Assembly (NCBI GenBank): GCA_023249095.1
Contig: JAHFDK010000039.1
Span: 1 to 32,000, forward strand
Source: Candidatus Rokuibacteriota bacterium
Lineage (GTDB): Bacteria > Methylomirabilota > Methylomirabilia > Rokubacteriales > CSP1-6
Reading direction: 5' to 3'
Length of the DNA stretch: 32,000 nucleotides
The notes beneath the pieces are model-generated. The model searched no databases and was not told the origin of the DNA. It was given only the letters and a program-made list of their open reading frames with translations. Position 1 is the stretch's first letter. Each line of letters starts with the position of its first letter. Shown piece by piece: positions 1-8,925 of this stretch. The translations under genes were made by a program, and so were the position numbers.

Positions 1-28
1 GCCCGATGACGACCTCGTAGTTGGTCAT
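1..28 (-). CDS. gatB: GatB, Asp/Glu-tRNA amidotransferase subunit B (first 9 codons only)
   Basis: The minus strand reads ATG and then MTNYEVVIG before the window ends. This matches the usual GatB N-terminus (xxYExVIGLEVH). GatB binds the misacylated tRNA and carries the kinase step of the GatCAB amidotransferase. It follows gatC and gatA on the same strand, the usual order, after a 148-nt gap. Only 28 nt are visible, so the identification rests on the motif plus the gatC-gatA context. Confidence 0.8.
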
Positions 29-76
29 TGTAGCGGGGTCCGTGAGGCCGGCTTGGACCGAGGGTGGCCTGAGACA

Positions 77-150
77 GGCGCGAGTGGCTCCGACACGCCC
101 GATCTTGCCCTGCGCGCTGCGGGCGCGAGTGGCTCCGGCACGCCCGATCT
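77..150. repeat. Two direct copies of a 29-bp repeat between gatA and gatB
   Basis: A 29-bp unit (beginning GGCGCGAGTGGCTCCG, ending CGCCCGATCT) occurs at 77-105 and again at 122-150. The copies differ at one base (A93 versus G138) and have a 45-bp period. They lie in the 148-nt gap between gatA and gatB, which holds no gene that I can support. The function is unknown; this may be a local copy of a dispersed intergenic repeat. Confidence 0.75.
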
Positions 151-152
151 CA

Positions 153-173
153 CGCAATCGCTTGAGCGTTGCG
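153..173. terminator. Short hairpin just after gatA
   Basis: CGCAA-t-CGC pairs with GCG-TTGCG around a TTGA loop (8 bp with one bulged base), three bases downstream of the gatA stop. No T-tract follows on the minus strand. It may be an attenuating or mRNA-stabilising hairpin rather than a true terminator, because gatB follows on the same strand. Confidence 0.3.
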
Positions 174-176
174 GTC

Positions 177-1625
177 TCACTTCAACTCCGGGCGGCGCGA
201 GCGCCACGGCGTCGCTTGCTCGTAGGCGTACGCGGCGCGCAGCACCCGGGGCTCGTCGAGCGGCCGGCCGAGCACCTGCAGGCCGATCGGGAGGCCGGTC
301 ACGCTGAAGCCGCACGGCACGGAGATCCCCGGGATCCCGGCCAGGTTGCCCGGGATCGTGAAGACGTCGTTGAGGTACATGGACAGCGGGTCTTCCTTCT
401 CGCCGTGCTTGAACGCGACGTTGGGCGTCGTCGGCGCGACGATGAGGTCCACGCGCGCGAACGCGGCCGCAAACTCGCGGCGCACGAGTGTCCGGACGCT
501 CTGTGCTTTGCCGTAATAGGCATCGTAGTATCCGGCCGACAGCGCGTAGGTGCCGAGCATGATCCGGCGCTTGACCTCGGCGCCGAAGCCCGCCGCGCGG
601 GTCCGGCTCTCCATCTCGACGAGATCGCGACCCGGCACGCGCAGCCCGAACTTGACGCCGTCGTACCGCGCGAGGTTCGACGACGCCTCGGCGGGGAGGA
701 TCAGGTAGTAGGCCGCCAGCGAATGCTTGGTCGTCGGCAGCGACACGCGCTCGAGCCGGGCGCCGAGCTCCTTGAGCACCTCGATCGCCGCGCGGACGGC
801 GCGCTCCACGTCCGGGTCCATGCCGTCGATGAAGTACTCGTCGGGGAGCCCGAGCGTGAGGCCCGCGACGCCTTTCGACAGCTCCGCGACGTAATCGGGC
901 ACCGGCGCCTGGATGGACGTCGCATCGCGCCGGTCGTGGCCGGCGACCGCGCCCAGCAGGAGCGCGGCGTCCCTGACGTCTCGGGCGAACGGCCCGATCT
1001 GGTCGAGCGAGGAGGCCAGGGCGACCAGGCCGTAGCGCGACACGCGGCCGTACGTCGGCTTCATGCCCACCACACCGCAGAAGGCAGCGGGCTGACGGAT
1101 CGAGCCGCCCGTGTCGCTCCCGAGCCCGCCCGCGGCGAGCCCACCAGCGACCGCCGCGGCCGACCCGCCCGACGAACCCCCGGGCACGCGGGCGAGGTCC
1201 CAGGGGTTGCGCGTCGGGTGGAAGGCCGAGTGCTCGGTGGATGAGCCCATCGCGAACTCGTCCATGTTGGTCTTGCCGAGGATCACCGCGCCCGCCGCCC
1301 GCAGCCGCTCGACGACCGTCGCGTCGTAGGGCGGCACGAAGCTCTCGAGCATCTTCGAGCCGCACGTCGTCCTCACGCCACGCGTGCACAGCACGTCCTT
1401 GAGCGCCACCGGGGCACCGTCGAGCGGACCGAGGGGTACGCCGGCGCGCCAGCGTAGCTCGGACTCGCGCGCCGCCGCCAGCGCCTGGTCCCGCACGACC
1501 GTGAGGTACGCACCCACCCGGCCGTCGAGTGCGTCGATGCGCGCCAGGTAGGCCTCCGCGACGGCGGTCGGGGTCAGGTCACCCCGCCGGTAGGCGTCGG
1601 TCAGCTCGTGGATGGGCTGGTACAT
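177..1625 (-). CDS. gatA: GatA, Asp-tRNA(Asn)/Glu-tRNA(Gln) amidotransferase subunit A
   Basis: This is the glutaminase subunit of GatCAB. It releases ammonia from glutamine for transamidation of Glu-tRNA(Gln) and/or Asp-tRNA(Asn) in the cytoplasm. The 482-aa length is normal for the family. The amidase-signature Ser-cisSer-Lys triad is visible: Lys76 in APVALKD, Ser151 in [11 protein letters not shown] and Ser175 in [12 protein letters not shown] chose the ATG at 1625 ([10 protein letters not shown]), whose A is also the last base of the gatC stop (TGATG), so the two genes are translationally coupled. The frame stays open upstream, but that part lies inside gatC. No departure from the family is seen. 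Confidence 0.97.
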   Translation of the reverse strand: MYQPIHELTDAYRRGDLTPTAVAEAYLARIDALDGRVGAYLTVVRDQALAAARESELRWRAGVPLGPLDGAPVALKDVLCTRGVRTTCGSKMLESFVPPYDATVVERLRAAGAVILGKTNMDEFAMGSSTEHSAFHPTRNPWDLARVPGGSSGGSAAAVAGGLAAGGLGSDTGGSIRQPAAFCGVVGMKPTYGRVSRYGLVALASSLDQIGPFARDVRDAALLLGAVAGHDRRDATSIQAPVPDYVAELSKGVAGLTLGLPDEYFIDGMDPDVERAVRAAIEVLKELGARLERVSLPTTKHSLAAYYLILPAEASSNLARYDGVKFGLRVPGRDLVEMESRTRAAGFGAEVKRRIMLGTYALSAGYYDAYYGKAQSVRTLVRREFAAAFARVDLIVAPTTPNVAFKHGEKEDPLSMYLNDVFTIPGNLAGIPGISVPCGFSVTGLPIGLQVLGRPLDEPRVLRAAYAYEQATPWRSRRPELK

Positions 1626-1912
1626 CAGTCCTCGAGGATCCGCGGCACGCGGACGAGCTCGCCGCTGCGGTCCGGCGCATTGGCGAGCATCGCGTCCTGA
1701 GGGAAGCACGGCTCGACCTCATCCTCGCGCATGACGTTGACCACGTCCACCGCGTGCGAGGTCGGCTCGACGCCCTCGGTGTCGACCGCGCGCAGCGTGT
1801 CCAGGTGCGCGAGGATGGAATTCAGCTGCTCGCGCATCCGCTCGAGCTCCGCGTCGGTCAGGGCCAGGCGGGTCAGGCGCGCGACATGCTCGACGTCCGT
1901 GCGCTCGATCAT
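1625..1912 (-). CDS. gatC: GatC, amidotransferase subunit C
   Basis: A 95-aa protein beginning [20 protein letters not shown], the typical GatC N-terminal helix. GatC wraps around GatA and stabilises the GatA-GatB complex. The central segment ([19 protein letters not shown]) and the C-terminal acidic, proline-containing tail also match the family. The ATG at 1912 lies 4 nt after the pcrA stop, and the stop overlaps the gatA start by one base, so pcrA-gatC-gatA look like one transcript. Confidence 0.95.
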   Translation of the reverse strand: MIERTDVEHVARLTRLALTDAELERMREQLNSILAHLDTLRAVDTEGVEPTSHAVDVVNVMREDEVEPCFPQDAMLANAPDRSGELVRVPRILED

Positions 1913-1916
1913 GGGC

Positions 1917-4085
1917 TCAGAGCTCCTCCAGATGGGCGTACTGCAGCGAAAGCCGCTTGCGGCCGACGCTGGCGAAGCCCACCGTGACGACGAAGTCGGC
2001 GCCGTCCCGCTCGATCCCGACGACGAGCCCCTCGCCGAAACGCGCGTGACGCACCTTGGCGCCGACGCGGAGCGGCAGGTCTTCGCCGACGGTGTCCGCG
2101 GCCGCCGCGTAGGCCACCGCGTCCGACGCCCAGCCGGCCGGGGGCTCACGTCGCGTGTTCAACGAGACGAGCTGATTCTCCGGCATCTCGCGCAGGAAGC
2201 GCGAGGGCTCGCCGACGCCATAGCCGTGAATCCGCCGGTGCAACGCATAGGAGAGATAGAGCCGCTCGCGGGCGCGCGTCAATCCCACGTAGCACAAGCG
2301 GCGCTCCTCCTCGATCTGCTCGTCATCGCTCATCGACCTCGCGTGCGGAAACACCCCCTCTTCCATGCCCGTCATGAACACGGCCGGGAACTCGAGCCCC
2401 TTGGCCGAGTGGAGCGTCATCAGCGTCACGCGCGGTCCCTCGTCTTTCAACTCGTCGATGTCGGCCAGCAGGGCGACGCCGTCGAGGAATCCCTCCGGCG
2501 TCGGGGCGGAATCGGCGTGCACGTAGTCCTCAGCGGCGGCGATCAGCTCCTCGAGGTTCTCGAGACGCGCCTCGGCCTCGGGCGAGCGCTCCTCGCGCAG
2601 TGCCTCGCGATAGCCCGAGGCGTTGAGCAGGTGGTCGACGAAGGCCGGCGGCGTCATCTCCGCCCGCCGGTGCGCCAGCCCGCGGATCAGCTCCGCGAAC
2701 TCCCCGAGCGCGCGCCGCGGCTTGCCGGTGATCGCGGCTGGCGGATCCGCGGCGACGGTCAACAGCGCTCGACCGGCCCGGGACGGCGCCTCGTCCAGGC
2801 GCGCGAGCGTCGCGGAGCCGATGCCCCGAACCGGCGTCTGGATCGCCCGCCGGAAGGCGACGTCGTCCGCCGGATTGATGGCGAGGCGGACGTACGCGAG
2901 CGCGTCCTTGATCTCCTTGCGCTCGTAGAAGCGCACGCCGCCGACGATCCCATAGGGAACGCGTGCGCGGCGCAGCGCGTCCTCCAGCACCCGGGACTGC
3001 GCATTGGTGCGATAGAAGACCGCGACGCCGTCCCAGGGCACGCCGTCACCGCGCAGCCCGAGGATCGTCTGGGCGACGAAGTTCGCCTCCTCGTGCTCGT
3101 CCCAGCCGCGATAGAGCTTCGGCGGATCGCCCTCGGCGTTCTCGGTCCAGAGCGACTTGTCCTTGCGCTGCACGTTGTGATCGATCACCGCGGTGGCGAG
3201 CGAGAGGATGCGCTGGGTCGAGCGATAGTTCTGCTCGAGCTTCACGACGCGGGTGCCGGGATAGTCCTGCTCGAAGTCGAGGATGTTCCGGATGTCGGCG
3301 CCGCGCCAACGGTAGACCGACTGATCCGGGTCTCCGACCACGCAGATGCTCCGGTGCTCGCCGGTCAGGAGCCGGATGATCCGGTACTGGGCGCGGTTGG
3401 TGTCCTGGTACTCGTCCACGAGGACATGGCGCCAGAGCCCGCGGTACCACGCGAGTGCCTCCGGGACCTCCTCGAAGAGCCGCACGGTCTTCAGGAGCAG
3501 GTCGTCGAAGTCCACGGCGCCGACGGCGCGCAGGCGTTCCTCGTAACGCCCGAAGACCAGCGCGATCTTCTCCTCCCACGGTCCCCGCGCCTCCTGCTTT
3601 GCGTCGTCAACGCCGAGCATGTGGTTCTTCCAGTAGCTGATACGCTGGGTGACGGCGGCGGGGGTCGTGGTGCGCTCGCCGAGGTCGAGCTCCTTCATGC
3701 TCTCCTTGACGAGACTCGCGCGGTCGTCCTCGTCGTAGATGACGAAGTGGGCCGGCAGCCCGATGTGGCGACCGTGCTGGCGGAGGACGCGCACGCACGC
3801 CGAGTGGAAGGTCGCGATCAGCGGCGCCCTGATGCCCACCGGGAGCAGCAGCGCCTCCACCCGGCGCGCCATCTCGCCCGCCGCCTTGTTGGTAAACGTG
3901 ACCGCGAGGACGTTCCGCGGTGAGATGTCCCGGGCGCTGATGAGCCAGGTGATCCGGTAGGCGATGACGCGCGTCTTGCCGCTCCCGGCGCCGGCAAGGA
4001 CCAGGAGCGGCCCGTCGCCCGCGGTGACCGCCTCGCGCTGCGGGGGATTCAGATCGTCGAGAAAGCGCGTGAGCTCCGAGAGCAC
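1917..4085 (-). CDS. pcrA: UvrD/PcrA-type superfamily 1 DNA helicase
   Basis: A 3'-5' ATP-dependent DNA helicase of the UvrD/PcrA/Rep group, acting in repair and replication. The 722-aa length is usual. Motifs in order: Q-motif region LNPPQREAV (12-20), Walker A AGAGSGKT (31-38), TFTNKAA, motif II DEYQDTN, GDPDQSVYRWRGAD, QNYRST, TLHSAKGLEF, and motif VI GLTRARERL. A basic C-terminal segment ends in a Tudor-like KVRHARFGEGLVVGIE module as in PcrA. The GTG at 4085 is the only start that keeps the Q-motif region complete. It lies just 6 nt after a good -10 box, so the transcript may be leaderless. PcrA versus UvrD cannot be decided from motifs alone. The stop is 4 nt before gatC. Confidence 0.93.
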   Translation of the reverse strand: MLSELTRFLDDLNPPQREAVTAGDGPLLVLAGAGSGKTRVIAYRITWLISARDISPRNVLAVTFTNKAAGEMARRVEALLLPVGIRAPLIATFHSACVRVLRQHGRHIGLPAHFVIYDEDDRASLVKESMKELDLGERTTTPAAVTQRISYWKNHMLGVDDAKQEARGPWEEKIALVFGRYEERLRAVGAVDFDDLLLKTVRLFEEVPEALAWYRGLWRHVLVDEYQDTNRAQYRIIRLLTGEHRSICVVGDPDQSVYRWRGADIRNILDFEQDYPGTRVVKLEQNYRSTQRILSLATAVIDHNVQRKDKSLWTENAEGDPPKLYRGWDEHEEANFVAQTILGLRGDGVPWDGVAVFYRTNAQSRVLEDALRRARVPYGIVGGVRFYERKEIKDALAYVRLAINPADDVAFRRAIQTPVRGIGSATLARLDEAPSRAGRALLTVAADPPAAITGKPRRALGEFAELIRGLAHRRAEMTPPAFVDHLLNASGYREALREERSPEAEARLENLEELIAAAEDYVHADSAPTPEGFLDGVALLADIDELKDEGPRVTLMTLHSAKGLEFPAVFMTGMEEGVFPHARSMSDDEQIEEERRLCYVGLTRARERLYLSYALHRRIHGYGVGEPSRFLREMPENQLVSLNTRREPPAGWASDAVAYAAAADTVGEDLPLRVGAKVRHARFGEGLVVGIERDGADFVVTVGFASVGRKRLSLQYAHLEEL

Positions 4086-4091
4086 CGGACG

Positions 4092-4120
4092 ATTGTACCG
4101 AGCGATCCGGGCGTCGCCAA
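4092..4120 (-). promoter_or_regulatory. Predicted sigma-70 type promoter of pcrA-gatCAB
   Basis: On the minus strand, TTGGCG (4120-4115) and TACAAT (4097-4092) are separated by exactly 17 bp. The -10 matches consensus at 5 of 6 positions. Six bases separate the -10 box from the pcrA GTG, placing the expected transcription start at or next to the start codon. It lies in the 83-nt gap between glmS and pcrA. Confidence 0.65.
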
Positions 4121-4168
4121 CCCGAAGCTTCGCTCGGAGTCGGGCGCCCCGGTGCGCGCGGCGTCGCG

Positions 4169-6007
4169 CTACTCGACCGTGACGCTCTTCGCGAGGTTCC
4201 TGGGCTGGTCCACGTCGCAGCCGAGTCGCACCGCGATGTGGTACGCGAGGAGCTGCAGGGGGATCACCGTGATCAGCGGCGCCAGGAGATCGGCGCAGGC
4301 CGGCACCTCGATCAGGTGATGGGCCTTCGCCGCGAGGGTCCGGTCGCCGGCGTGGACGACGGCGATGACCTGGCCGTCGCGGGCGAGGACCTCCTCGACG
4401 TTGCCGAGCATGCGCTCGTACGAGCCGTCGCGCGGGGCCAACGCGACGACGGGCAGCCGGTCGGCGATGAGCGCGATGGGGCCATGCTTCATCTCGCCGC
4501 CGGCGTAGCCCTCGGCGTGGATGTAGGAGATCTCCTTGAGCTTGAGCGCGCCTTCGAGGGCGATCGGAAACTGGAGCCCACGGCCGAGATAGAGGAAGTT
4601 ACGCGCGCCGGCGAGCTCGCGGGCGATCGTCGCAATCTGGCCGTCGAGCTCGAGCGTCTTCTCGACGAGGCGTGGGATCTCGACGAGGTCGTGGATCCGC
4701 TTCTTCACGTCCTCGGCCGTCAGGGCGCCGCGCTGGCGGCCGAGCCAGAGGCCAAGGAGGTAGGTCGCGACGATCATCGTCGAGAATGCCTTCGTCGACG
4801 CGACGCCGATCTCCGGTCCGGCGTGCATGTAGAGGATGCCCGTCGCCTCCCGCGCCAGGGCCGAGCCCACGACGTTGGTGACCGCGAGGATCGGGCACCC
4901 CTTGAGTCGGGCCGCCTTGACCGCCCCGAGGGTGTCGGCGGTCTCGCCGGACTGGGAGATCGCGACCACGAGCGTCTCGGGGCCCACGAGCGCGTCGCGA
5001 TAACGGAACTCGCTGCCGAGGTCCACCTCGGCCGGAATGCCGGCGAGCCGCTCGATCATCGAGCGACCCAGCATCGCGGCGTGGAACGCGGTCCCGCAGG
5101 CGACGAGGACCACCCGCTCGACAGCCCGCACAGCGTCGGGGGCGAGGTTCACGTCGGGCAGGACGACGTTGCCGGTCTCGGGAGCGATCCGGCCGCGGAA
5201 CGTGTCGGTGATGGCCCGCGGCTGCTCGTGCATCTCCTTGAGCATGAAATGCCGATAGCCGCCCTTCTCGGCCATGATCGGATCCCACAGGATGCGGACC
5301 GGGGCGCGCCGGACAGGCTCTCCCTCGAGGGTCGACAGCTCGACGGAGTCGGCCGTGACGACCGCCACTTCGTTGTCTTCGAGCACGACGACATCCCGCG
5401 TGTGCGCGAGAATCGCGGGAATGTCGGAGGCCACGAACATCTCCCCCTGGCCGAGCCCCACGACGACACTGCCCGCGCCCTGCTTGGCGGCGACGAGCCG
5501 ATCGGGCGCGGCGGTCGAGATGACGCCGACCGCGTACGAGCCCGTGACCTCGCTGAGCGCCGCCTTCACGGCCCGGTCGAGCCGCCCGGTCGCCCTGAGG
5601 TGGTGCTCGATGAGGTGGGCGATCACCTCGGTGTCGGTCTCCGACCTGAACTGGTGGCCCGCGGCGAGGAGGCGCTCCTTGATCTCGAGGTAGTTCTCAA
5701 TGATCCCGTTGTGGACGACGACGAGCGTGCCGTCACAGTCGGTGTGGGGGTGGGCGTTCTCCTCGGACGGCCGGCCATGGGTCGCCCAGCGCGTGTGGCC
5801 GATGCCGAGCGCGCCGGTCAGCGGCCGTTCGCCGAGGACCCCCTCGAGCATCTTGATCCGGCCGGCGGCGCGCCGCACATGGAGCGTACCGTGGTGGAGC
5901 ACAGCGATGCCCGCGGAGTCGTAGCCTCGATACTCGAGTCGCTTCAGCCCTTCGACGATGATGCCGACCGCGCTCTTGTCGCCGACGTATCCGACGATTC
6001 CGCACAT
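4169..6007 (-). CDS. glmS: Glutamine-fructose-6-phosphate aminotransferase (isomerizing)
   Basis: GlmS makes glucosamine-6-phosphate from fructose-6-phosphate and glutamine, the entry step to UDP-GlcNAc for peptidoglycan and lipid A. The 612-aa length is typical. The N-terminus MCGIVGYVGDKSAV supplies the nucleophilic Cys2 of the class II glutaminase domain. THGRPSEENAHPHTD and the HNGIIENY segment follow. The C-terminal half contains two SIS domains (ACGTAFHAAMLG, SQSGETADTLGAVK, STKAFSTMI) and the classic C-terminus DVDQPRNLAKSVTVE. It starts 2 nt after the glmU stop, giving a glmU-glmS operon for consecutive parts of the UDP-GlcNAc pathway. No glmS ribozyme is visible, since the leader is only 2 nt. 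Confidence 0.98.
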   Translation of the reverse strand: MCGIVGYVGDKSAVGIIVEGLKRLEYRGYDSAGIAVLHHGTLHVRRAAGRIKMLEGVLGERPLTGALGIGHTRWATHGRPSEENAHPHTDCDGTLVVVHNGIIENYLEIKERLLAAGHQFRSETDTEVIAHLIEHHLRATGRLDRAVKAALSEVTGSYAVGVISTAAPDRLVAAKQGAGSVVVGLGQGEMFVASDIPAILAHTRDVVVLEDNEVAVVTADSVELSTLEGEPVRRAPVRILWDPIMAEKGGYRHFMLKEMHEQPRAITDTFRGRIAPETGNVVLPDVNLAPDAVRAVERVVLVACGTAFHAAMLGRSMIERLAGIPAEVDLGSEFRYRDALVGPETLVVAISQSGETADTLGAVKAARLKGCPILAVTNVVGSALAREATGILYMHAGPEIGVASTKAFSTMIVATYLLGLWLGRQRGALTAEDVKKRIHDLVEIPRLVEKTLELDGQIATIARELAGARNFLYLGRGLQFPIALEGALKLKEISYIHAEGYAGGEMKHGPIALIADRLPVVALAPRDGSYERMLGNVEEVLARDGQVIAVVHAGDRTLAAKAHHLIEVPACADLLAPLITVIPLQLLAYHIAVRLGCDVDQPRNLAKSVTVE

Positions 6008-6009
6008 GG

Positions 6010-7389
6010 CTAGCCTCGGTGCTCTTCGCGCTTCTTGGCCTTCCGGGCGGCCCAGCCGTCCTTGACGACCTGGGGGGCGCGTCCCACCGCGAGCGCTCCC
6101 GGCGGGACGTCCTTCGTGATCGTCGAGCCCGCGCCGATGTACGCGCCCTCGCCGACGGTGATCGGCGCCACCAGGCTCGTGTTGGTCCCGATGAAGGCGC
6201 GGTCGTCGATCCTCGTCTCGTGCTTGGCGACGCCATCATAGTTGCAGGTGATCGTCCCGGCGCCGACGTTGACGTCCTCGCCGACCGTGGCATCGCCGAC
6301 GTAGGAGAGATGCGGCACCTTCGACCCCCGCCCGATCCTCGACTTTTTCAGCTCGACGAAGTTGCCGATCCTCGCCTTGGGCCCCACGTGCGACAGCGGC
6401 CGCAGGTGGCAGAAGGGACCGAGCGTCGCCGCGTCCTCGACCACCGACTCCGTCAACACGCAGTACGGCTTGAGCGTCACGCGGTCGCCGACCCGGGACG
6501 AGCTCACGTGGCAGCCGACACCGATGACACACTCGCTGCCGATCGCCGACTGCCCCTCGATCATCACCTGGGGATGGATGGTCGTGTCCGGCCCGACCGT
6601 GACCGTGTCCTCGATGTAGGTGCTGGCCGGATCGAGGATGGTCACGCCTCCCTCCATCAGCCTGTCGAGGATGCGGCGCCGCTGGATCGCGGTGACCGCC
6701 GCGAGCTGCTTGCGGTCGTTGACACCGACGGCCTCGCTAGGATCGGATGTCACGACCGCGTCCACGCGCGCCCCGGCCCGGGACAGGACGCCGATCACGT
6801 CCGTCAGGTAGTACTCGCCCTGGTCGTTGTCGGGACGGACCTTGCCGAGTGCCTGCCAGAGCCGCCTACCGGCGAAACAATAGACCGACGTGTTGATCTC
6901 GGCGATCTTCTTCTCAGCGTCGGTCGCGTCGCGGTCTTCGACGATTCGCTTGACGCGCCCCCCCTGGCGCAGGACGCGCCCGTAGCCCTGGGGTTCCGGG
7001 ACAACCGCGGTCAGCACGGTGGCGGCGGCGCGGCTCTTCCGATGGTGGGTGACGAGACGCTCGATGGTCTCGACGGACAGAAGCGGCATGTCGCCCGGCA
7101 GGACGAGGATGGTGCCGTCGACGCATTCGGGCCTGGCCCGCAGGACGGCGTGACCGCTGCCGAGTCGTTCGCGCTGGACGACCGCGCGGACGTCGGGTCC
7201 GGCCAGCTCCACGACGTCGTCCGCGTTCGGCCCGACGACCAGCACGATGCGGTCGGCCAGGGTCCGCGCTGCGCGGAGCGGATAGGCGATCAGCGCGCGG
7301 CCGCAGAGAGGGTGGAGCACCTTGGGCTGCCGCGAGCGCATCCGCTTGCCCTCGCCCGCGGCGAGCACGACGGCCGTCAGTCTGTCCAT
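6010..7389 (-). CDS. glmU: Bifunctional GlmU: GlcN-1-P acetyltransferase / GlcNAc-1-P uridyltransferase
   Basis: GlmU catalyses the last two steps to UDP-GlcNAc. The 459-aa length is normal. The N-terminal uridyltransferase domain has VVLAAGEGKRM and KVLHPLCGRALI; LPGDMPLLS is in the middle. The C-terminal half is a left-handed beta-helix of hexapeptide repeats (about 250-430) with VPHLSYVGDATVGEDVNVGAGTITCNYDG-type residues including the acetyltransferase loop. The C-terminal tail is basic (ARKAKKREEHRG). The ATG at 7389 gives the usual N-terminus (MDRLTAVVLAAGEG). GAAGG-like purines lie 8-12 nt upstream. glmS follows 2 nt after its stop. Confidence 0.97.
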   Translation of the reverse strand: MDRLTAVVLAAGEGKRMRSRQPKVLHPLCGRALIAYPLRAARTLADRIVLVVGPNADDVVELAGPDVRAVVQRERLGSGHAVLRARPECVDGTILVLPGDMPLLSVETIERLVTHHRKSRAAATVLTAVVPEPQGYGRVLRQGGRVKRIVEDRDATDAEKKIAEINTSVYCFAGRRLWQALGKVRPDNDQGEYYLTDVIGVLSRAGARVDAVVTSDPSEAVGVNDRKQLAAVTAIQRRRILDRLMEGGVTILDPASTYIEDTVTVGPDTTIHPQVMIEGQSAIGSECVIGVGCHVSSSRVGDRVTLKPYCVLTESVVEDAATLGPFCHLRPLSHVGPKARIGNFVELKKSRIGRGSKVPHLSYVGDATVGEDVNVGAGTITCNYDGVAKHETRIDDRAFIGTNTSLVAPITVGEGAYIGAGSTITKDVPPGALAVGRAPQVVKDGWAARKAKKREEHRG

Positions 7390-7401
7390 CGGGTAGCCTT
7401 C

Positions 7402-7429
7402 ATTTTACATCGTCGCTCGAGGGCCACAA
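7402..7429 (-). promoter_or_regulatory. Predicted promoter of glmU-glmS
   Basis: On the minus strand, TTGTGG (7429-7424) is followed after 16 bp by TAAAAT (7407-7402), a 5/6 -10 match. It sits in the 40-nt gap between the rluD-like stop and glmU. The expected start would leave a leader of only about 6 nt. The -35 box is weak. Confidence 0.45.
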
Positions 7430-8347
7430 TCAGGGTTTGCGGAGGTGAGACAGGAGCCGCTCGATCCTTGCCGGGACGGGGGCGGAGCATTCGATCACTT
7501 TCCGGAAAGCCGGATGGACAAAGGCGAGTTCCGCGGCGTGGAGGGCATAGCCGTCGAGCGCAATCGGCGGCCGCGAGTGGGGCTTACCGTACACCTGGTC
7601 GCCGACGACCGGATGGCCGAGCGACGCCAGATGGACACGGATCTGGTGGGTACGCCCCGTCTCGAGGCGAACGTCGAGCAGCGTGAAGTGTGCAAACCGC
7701 TCAAGCACCCGAAATCGGGTGATGGCCCGCTTGCCACGGCCGACCGGGCGAACTGCCATCTTCACCCGGTCCGTCGGATGGCGCCCGATCGGGGCATCCA
7801 CGATGCCCTCGTTCGCGCGGACACGTCCATGAACGACCGCGAGATAGCGACGCGTCACCGTGCGGGCAGCGAGTTGCGCGACCAGCGCGTCGTACGCCTG
7901 TGCCGTCTTGGCGACGACGAGAAGTCCCGACGTGTCCTTATCGAGCCGGTGCACGATTCCTGGACGTCGGGGCCCGCCGACGCCCGCGGTGGTCGGCGCG
8001 TGGGCGAGAATCGCCGCCGCGAGCGTGCCGCGCGCTCGGCCGGCGCCGGGATGGACAACCATCCCGGCCGGCTTGTCGACCACGAGCACGTGCTCGTCCT
8101 CGTGGAGGACGGAAAGCGCGGTCGGCTCGGGCGCCAGCTCCTCCTCCATGGGCGGCGGGATCTCGATCTCGATCCGCTCGCCTCCGCGGAGCCGATGGGC
8201 AGCCTTGAATACCGAGCCGTCGACCCGGACGAGGCCACCGCGGATCAGAGATTGGAGTCGGGCCCGCGAGAGAGCGGTCAGCCGGGCGCTGAGCCAGCGA
8301 TCGAGCCTGGCGCCGGCCGACGCGGGCTCGACCGTGAGCACCGTCAC
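7430..8347 (-). CDS. rluD: RluA/RluD-family 23S rRNA pseudouridine synthase
   Basis: A 305-aa pseudouridine synthase. An N-terminal S4 RNA-binding domain (ARLDRWLSARLTALSRARLQ, about 13-60) precedes the catalytic domain with the signature GIVHRLDKDTSG, in which Asp136 is the nucleophile. TGRTHQIRVHLASLGHPVVGD is in the C-terminal half, as in RluA/RluC/RluD. Overall architecture fits RluD, which modifies helix 69 of 23S rRNA; exact target sites cannot be read from the sequence. It begins 3 nt after the lspA stop. The lspA-rluD pair is common in bacteria. Confidence 0.92.
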   Translation of the reverse strand: MTVLTVEPASAGARLDRWLSARLTALSRARLQSLIRGGLVRVDGSVFKAAHRLRGGERIEIEIPPPMEEELAPEPTALSVLHEDEHVLVVDKPAGMVVHPGAGRARGTLAAAILAHAPTTAGVGGPRRPGIVHRLDKDTSGLLVVAKTAQAYDALVAQLAARTVTRRYLAVVHGRVRANEGIVDAPIGRHPTDRVKMAVRPVGRGKRAITRFRVLERFAHFTLLDVRLETGRTHQIRVHLASLGHPVVGDQVYGKPHSRPPIALDGYALHAAELAFVHPAFRKVIECSAPVPARIERLLSHLRKP

Positions 8348-8350
8348 GGG

Positions 8351-8863
8351 TCAGGCGGGAGCGGAGGGTGACCGAGCGGCGAGCATCCCGAGCGCCAGCA
8401 CCGCCACGCCCACCGTGATCGCCGAGTCGGCGACGTTGAACGCGGGCCAGTGCCAGCCGCGGAAGTGGACGTCGACGAAGTCCACCACGGCGCCAAGGCG
8501 CGTCCGGTCGATCAGATTACCGACGGCCCCGCCGAAGATGAGGCCGATCGCGGACTGCTCGCGCCATCCGCCGCTCGGAAGGATCCGCAGCGCCACCCGG
8601 AGCAGGACGACGAGCGCCGCCAGCGAGAGGAGCCCCACGACCCAGCGCCAGCCGGCCGGGATGCCGGAGAGAAGGCCGAAGGCGAGGCCCGGGTTCTTGA
8701 CGAGCGTCAGCGCGACGAGGCCCTGGACCACGTCGACCGGGACGCCCAGTGTCAGGCGGTCGAGCGCGATCAGCTTGACGATCTGGTCGAGGACGACGAC
8801 ACCACCGGCGATCGCGACGACGCGCGCGATACGAAGCCGCTCAGCTCGAATCGCCTGCACCAC
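8351..8863 (-). CDS. lspA: Lipoprotein signal peptidase (signal peptidase II)
   Basis: An inner-membrane aspartic peptidase that removes signal peptides from diacylglyceryl-modified prolipoproteins. The 170-aa length and four hydrophobic segments are typical. The two catalytic aspartates are present: Asp128 in GAVVDFVDVHF and Asp146 in FNVADSAITVG. GGAVGNLIDR, VLDQIVK and KNPGLAFG are also conserved. The GTG at 8863 has GAGGG about 8 nt upstream. It follows ileS by 62 nt on the same strand; ileS-lspA is a widespread pair. At least two lipoproteins in this window are possible substrates. Confidence 0.95.
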   Translation of the reverse strand: MVQAIRAERLRIARVVAIAGGVVVLDQIVKLIALDRLTLGVPVDVVQGLVALTLVKNPGLAFGLLSGIPAGWRWVVGLLSLAALVVLLRVALRILPSGGWREQSAIGLIFGGAVGNLIDRTRLGAVVDFVDVHFRGWHWPAFNVADSAITVGVAVLALGMLAARSPSAPA

Positions 8864-8925
8864 GCAACTGCCCTCTTCGAGCCCCTACGAGGCGCGTCTC
8901 GCGGTGCCCGGCGAGCGCGCGCCCC

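Noticed and set aside
77..150. Possible CRISPR array (two 29-bp repeats)
   Set aside because: Only two copies with a 16-bp spacer, no cas genes, and copies not palindromic in the usual way.
1731..3923. A 730-codon plus-strand open frame
   Set aside because: It lies antisense to pcrA, whose motifs are all intact. Its composition (Arg, Asp, Glu, Val-rich) is that of a complement frame.
6008..6010. glmS ribozyme or riboswitch upstream of glmS
   Set aside because: glmS begins 2 nt after glmU, leaving no room for a leader structure.
4238..6013. A 591-codon plus-strand open frame opposite glmS
   Set aside because: glmS is certain from its domains. The opposite frame has no recognisable motif.
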